64,000 nt of DNA. Source: Chloroflexota bacterium. Its GTDB lineage: Bacteria > Chloroflexota > Chloroflexia > Thermomicrobiales > UBA6265. The position numbers and the translations under genes were made by a program. Within the stretch, counting starts at the first letter, position 1; every line of letters starts with the position of its first letter. The stretch lies in the NCBI GenBank assembly GCA_023389575.1, contig JAEWEG010000039.1, positions 1-64,000 of the forward strand, read 5' to 3'. Below are positions 61,706 through 64,000 of the stretch, piece by piece. The notes beneath the pieces were generated by a model. The model was not told the origin of the DNA and did not search any database. It worked only from the letters and a program-made list of their open reading frames with translations.

Positions 61706-63364
61706 TCAGGCTTCGATCGTGACGGAACCTGAGCTTCCGTCCACGGTGACGCGCTGCCCAGTCGTGATTCTTCGTGTCGCTCCCGCTGTTCCCACCACCG
61801 CTGGAATCCCATACTCGCGCGCCACGATGGCGCAGTGGCTGAGTGGACCGCCGCTCTCGGTCACCACCCCGCTCGCGATGCCGAAAATCGGCGTCCATGG
61901 CGGCATCGTGGTCACCGCCACCAGGATTTCCCCCGGCTGCAACGAACCCGCCTCCTCCAGTGTCCGCACTACTCGCGCGATTCCGGTCACGCGGCCCTTC
62001 GACCCCGCCATGCCGCGCAGTTCCGACGGATCATCCGATTGGTCGACTCGCACGCCCCAGAACCGCGCGGTGCCTCGCACAACGGGGTTACTGAGTTCTG
62101 GCGCCGCTGGCGGCGTGTCTCCCAGAAACAGCGGCGCGTCCAGCGTTCGGGCCATCTCCAGTTCCTGTCTCCGTGTCCCAATCAGCGAGCTCAGCCGTGA
62201 ACCCAAATCCGGGTCGCCCAGGTCGTTCGAGAGGGCTCCAAGCTCGTCAGCGGTCAGCATCATGACATCGTCGGGTTGGTCGATCAAACCGGCGTTCACC
62301 AGCTTCCGTCCAACACGGACGAAGAAAAGCCGGATTTTGGAGGTTCCCACCTGGTCGATGTAGAAGTTGTGCTCCTCCTGCAGGAACGCGCCCTCCCTCG
62401 CGAACCGCAACAAGGCTTCGAACTGCCCGCGCACCGCCTCCGGATAGGCCGCAAGGTGCTCTCGCGCCGCGCTCGTGGCGCTCGCCGCCGATTCCACCAT
62501 TTCCGCATGCTCCGCGCGCGGGTCGCGGCCAGTCTCGATGTAGCTCCTGATGATGGCCAGAGCCGGAGACGGGTCTTCCTTCCATGTCGGCGTGGCGTAG
62601 TCGAAGAGGTCCTGCCGATAGCCGTAGGTTTCCAGATAGACATCGAGCCGCGTGAGGAACGCCGGGCCCTTGTCCGCCTCCCTGATCCTCTCCAGCAATC
62701 CGCTGGTCCTATCGTCAAGGAAGACCGGTTCAAGGCCGAGCGCGGTCGCCTCCCTGGCGAGGTCGGCCAGTCCAAACCCCGCCTTGATGCTTTCGGATAT
62801 CTGGCCGACGAGGAGCGCGTGGGAATCGGCGCCGGTTCCATCGAACAGGTCAGCGAAGAACTCATCGAACAGCTGCATCGCAAGCAGCATTGGTATCGCG
62901 ATCCGGAAGTGAATCGTCCACAGATCCGTCGATATCGACTTCGTCTCCGCGACCGCCTGTCCCAGGTGATCCAGGTCCGGATCGAGTTGATCCAGTCGTG
63001 CCACCAGCCCCTGTATGGCTGGGAGATGCTCCGTCTCCCACCGGTCGGCCAACCGGCCTACCTCGGCCTTGAGGATCTCCTCCGAGGGCCCGAAGAGTCT
63101 CACCCCTTCTTCCTCGCTTGCTGGTTCCGCCATCACCATCCGTCCATACCGGTGGTAATTGCGGTAGATCGCGTCGTTCGAGACGACCGGGACTCTGAAT
63201 TCTCCCAGCGCGATCTCGAACCCATCCGTGTCCATCGAACCCGTGAGCGGACTGAGGGGGAATGGAAAGTGCATCGTGTCCAGCGTGAACGGCGGCCCGG
63301 GCGGGAGGTTGGCATGCCAGTCTTCGGGAAAGGTGTCGTGGGTGCCCGATGATGCCTGTGTCAT
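61706..63364 (-). CDS. PEP-utilizing-enzyme phosphohistidine domain protein without ATP-grasp
   Basis: The 552-residue protein ends with the phosphohistidine (mobile) domain of PEP synthase/PPDK/rifampin phosphotransferase: GGPLSHCAIVAREYGIPAVV with His510 as the phospho-carrier. The first 440 residues are mostly helical and resemble the middle part of PEP synthase-like enzymes (DVYLETYGYRQDLFDYATP). No ATP-grasp domain is present, so the protein cannot charge the His from ATP alone. By analogy to phenylphosphate synthase alpha subunits, a separate ATP-grasp partner is expected. AGGAGA lies before the ATG. Confidence 0.75.
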   Translation of the reverse strand: MTQASSGTHDTFPEDWHANLPPGPPFTLDTMHFPFPLSPLTGSMDTDGFEIALGEFRVPVVSNDAIYRNYHRYGRMVMAEPASEEEGVRLFGPSEEILKAEVGRLADRWETEHLPAIQGLVARLDQLDPDLDHLGQAVAETKSISTDLWTIHFRIAIPMLLAMQLFDEFFADLFDGTGADSHALLVGQISESIKAGFGLADLAREATALGLEPVFLDDRTSGLLERIREADKGPAFLTRLDVYLETYGYRQDLFDYATPTWKEDPSPALAIIRSYIETGRDPRAEHAEMVESAASATSAAREHLAAYPEAVRGQFEALLRFAREGAFLQEEHNFYIDQVGTSKIRLFFVRVGRKLVNAGLIDQPDDVMMLTADELGALSNDLGDPDLGSRLSSLIGTRRQELEMARTLDAPLFLGDTPPAAPELSNPVVRGTARFWGVRVDQSDDPSELRGMAGSKGRVTGIARVVRTLEEAGSLQPGEILVAVTTMPPWTPIFGIASGVVTESGGPLSHCAIVAREYGIPAVVGTAGATRRITTGQRVTVDGSSGSVTIEA

Positions 63365-63400
63365 GGAGGTCTCCTAGGGTATGCGCTCCGGAAAACGGGT

Positions 63401-63432
63401 GATGACCCGGACCGTTACCGATCCGGGTCATC
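63401..63432 (-). terminator. Hairpin between tandem phosphohistidine-domain genes
   Basis: GATGACCCGGA, 10-base loop and TCCGGGTCATC in the 84-base gap. It may end or attenuate transcription between the two paralogues. Confidence 0.5.
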
Positions 63433-63448
63433 GCTTGCCTTCTCCGCG

Positions 63449-64000
63449 TTATTCCTCGATCGTGATGACCCCCGTCGATCCATCGACCGTCACGCGCTGG
63501 CCGGTGACGATTCGCTGGGTGGCGCCAGCCGCGCCGACCACCGCCGGGATGGCGTACTCCCGCGCAACGATCGCGCAGTGGCTCAACGCGCCACCGGTTT
63601 CCGTCACCACCGCGGCGGCGACCCCAAACAGCGGGGTCCAGGCGGGCATCGTGGTCACCGCCACCAGCACCTCGCCAGGCTGGAGATGACGCGCCTCGTC
63701 CAGGGTTCGCGCCACCCGGGCGATGCCGGTCGCGGTACCCCGCGAACCTGGATTGCCCTTCAACTGGTTGGCCCGGTCCGCCTGCTGGGGCGCTCCACCG
63801 AAGAACCGCATCATCGCTCGATCCATCGGATTGTCGGCCGGCGGCGGGCCAGCCGGCGCGTCGCCGATGAACGGCGGCGGCGTCAGGGTCGCGGCGAAGG
63901 CAAGCTCCGCGCGACGTTCCGCGACGAGGTCGCGCAGGCCCGTGACCGAAAGCGGGTCGCTCAGCCCGATCAGGGACTCGTGCACGTCCTCGATGTCGAG
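63449..64000 (-). CDS. Second phosphohistidine-domain protein, 3' part (5' end off window)
   Basis: The frame is open to the right edge, so only the last 183 residues are seen. They align with the C-terminal part of the neighbour: FIGDAPAG against FLGDTPPA, VARTLDEARHLQPGEVLVAVTTMPAWTP-like blocks and the same GGALSHCAIVAREYAIPAVV phosphohistidine site with His 42 residues before its last residue. The two genes therefore are tandem paralogues. Whether this copy has its own ATP-grasp domain must lie to the right of the window. Confidence 0.75.
   Translation of the reverse strand, partial: LDIEDVHESLIGLSDPLSVTGLRDLVAERRAELAFAATLTPPPFIGDAPAGPPPADNPMDRAMMRFFGGAPQQADRANQLKGNPGSRGTATGIARVARTLDEARHLQPGEVLVAVTTMPAWTPLFGVAAAVVTETGGALSHCAIVAREYAIPAVVGAAGATQRIVTGQRVTVDGSTGVITIEE

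Noticed and set aside
1..64000. CRISPR array, tRNA or rRNA genes
   Set aside because: No regularly spaced direct repeats, no tRNA-type T-loop with matching acceptor stem and no rRNA sequence was found on reading.

Overview
The window is 64 kb of high-GC bacterial chromosome, densely coded on both strands, with no rRNA, tRNA, CRISPR array, phage or plasmid genes recognised. My inference is a Chloroflexota bacterium, probably near Thermomicrobia/Sphaerobacter. The reasons are the GC-rich codon use, several F420-type enzymes (Ddn-like, LLM and PPOX families), a Tat-exported sugar-binding protein, many secreted proteins of Chloroflexota style and a STAND ATPase regulator. No marker gene in the window settles this.

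Layout. 1-10.2 kb is a cell-surface region: an ATGA-coupled pair of secreted proteins, a proline-rich protein with an LPGTG sorting signal, a dynamin-like GTPase, a tandem family of TolB/WD40-like secreted propellers (one degraded copy and two intact), and two paralogous secreted proteins ending in an STGG(I/L)WDK block. 10.6-21.2 kb is mostly minus strand: an aquaporin with an altered second NPA box and a long disordered tail, two MFS transporters, a three-gene redox/VOC operon, a PHP phosphoesterase, a MerR regulator with a VWA protein, a DinB-like protein and a VOC protein. 21.5-28.9 kb is plus strand: YceI, an OmpR-type two-component system, an NlpC/P60 endopeptidase with a structured leader, the branched-chain aminotransferase and a very acidic Excalibur protein with three helical repeats. 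29.0-32.7 kb holds an FAD oxidoreductase and a STAND ATPase.

32.8-45.9 kb is catabolic: a glutamine synthetase-like ligase, an ABM/serine hydrolase/SDR group, a GntR/FCD regulator, an SMP-30 lactonase with an enolase-superfamily dehydratase, and a cytosolic GH38 mannosidase with a sugar ABC importer that lacks its own ATPase. Together these suggest uptake of mannose-containing oligosaccharides and oxidation of the sugars through sugar acids. 46.6-51.1 kb is a tightly coupled operon (methyltransferase, CaiB-type CoA transferase, class C serine hydrolase, AnmK) whose last two genes point to peptidoglycan (anhydro-MurNAc) recycling. 51.3-58.3 kb carries a possible small membrane peptide, a dienelactone hydrolase, trehalose synthase with two flavin/F420-type proteins, a small secreted protein, an esterase and a GNAT protein. 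58.4-64 kb, minus strand, has a PAS-GGDEF protein, a DHA2 efflux pump and two tandem proteins with the phosphohistidine domain of PEP-utilizing enzymes but, in the complete copy, no ATP-grasp domain; the last one runs off the window.

Non-coding structure includes a four-copy palindromic intergenic repeat, a MITE-like element, several strong hairpins, a consensus promoter with an embedded operator before the MerR gene, a promoter/operator before the sugar operon, and a candidate c-di-AMP-type riboswitch before the NlpC/P60 gene.
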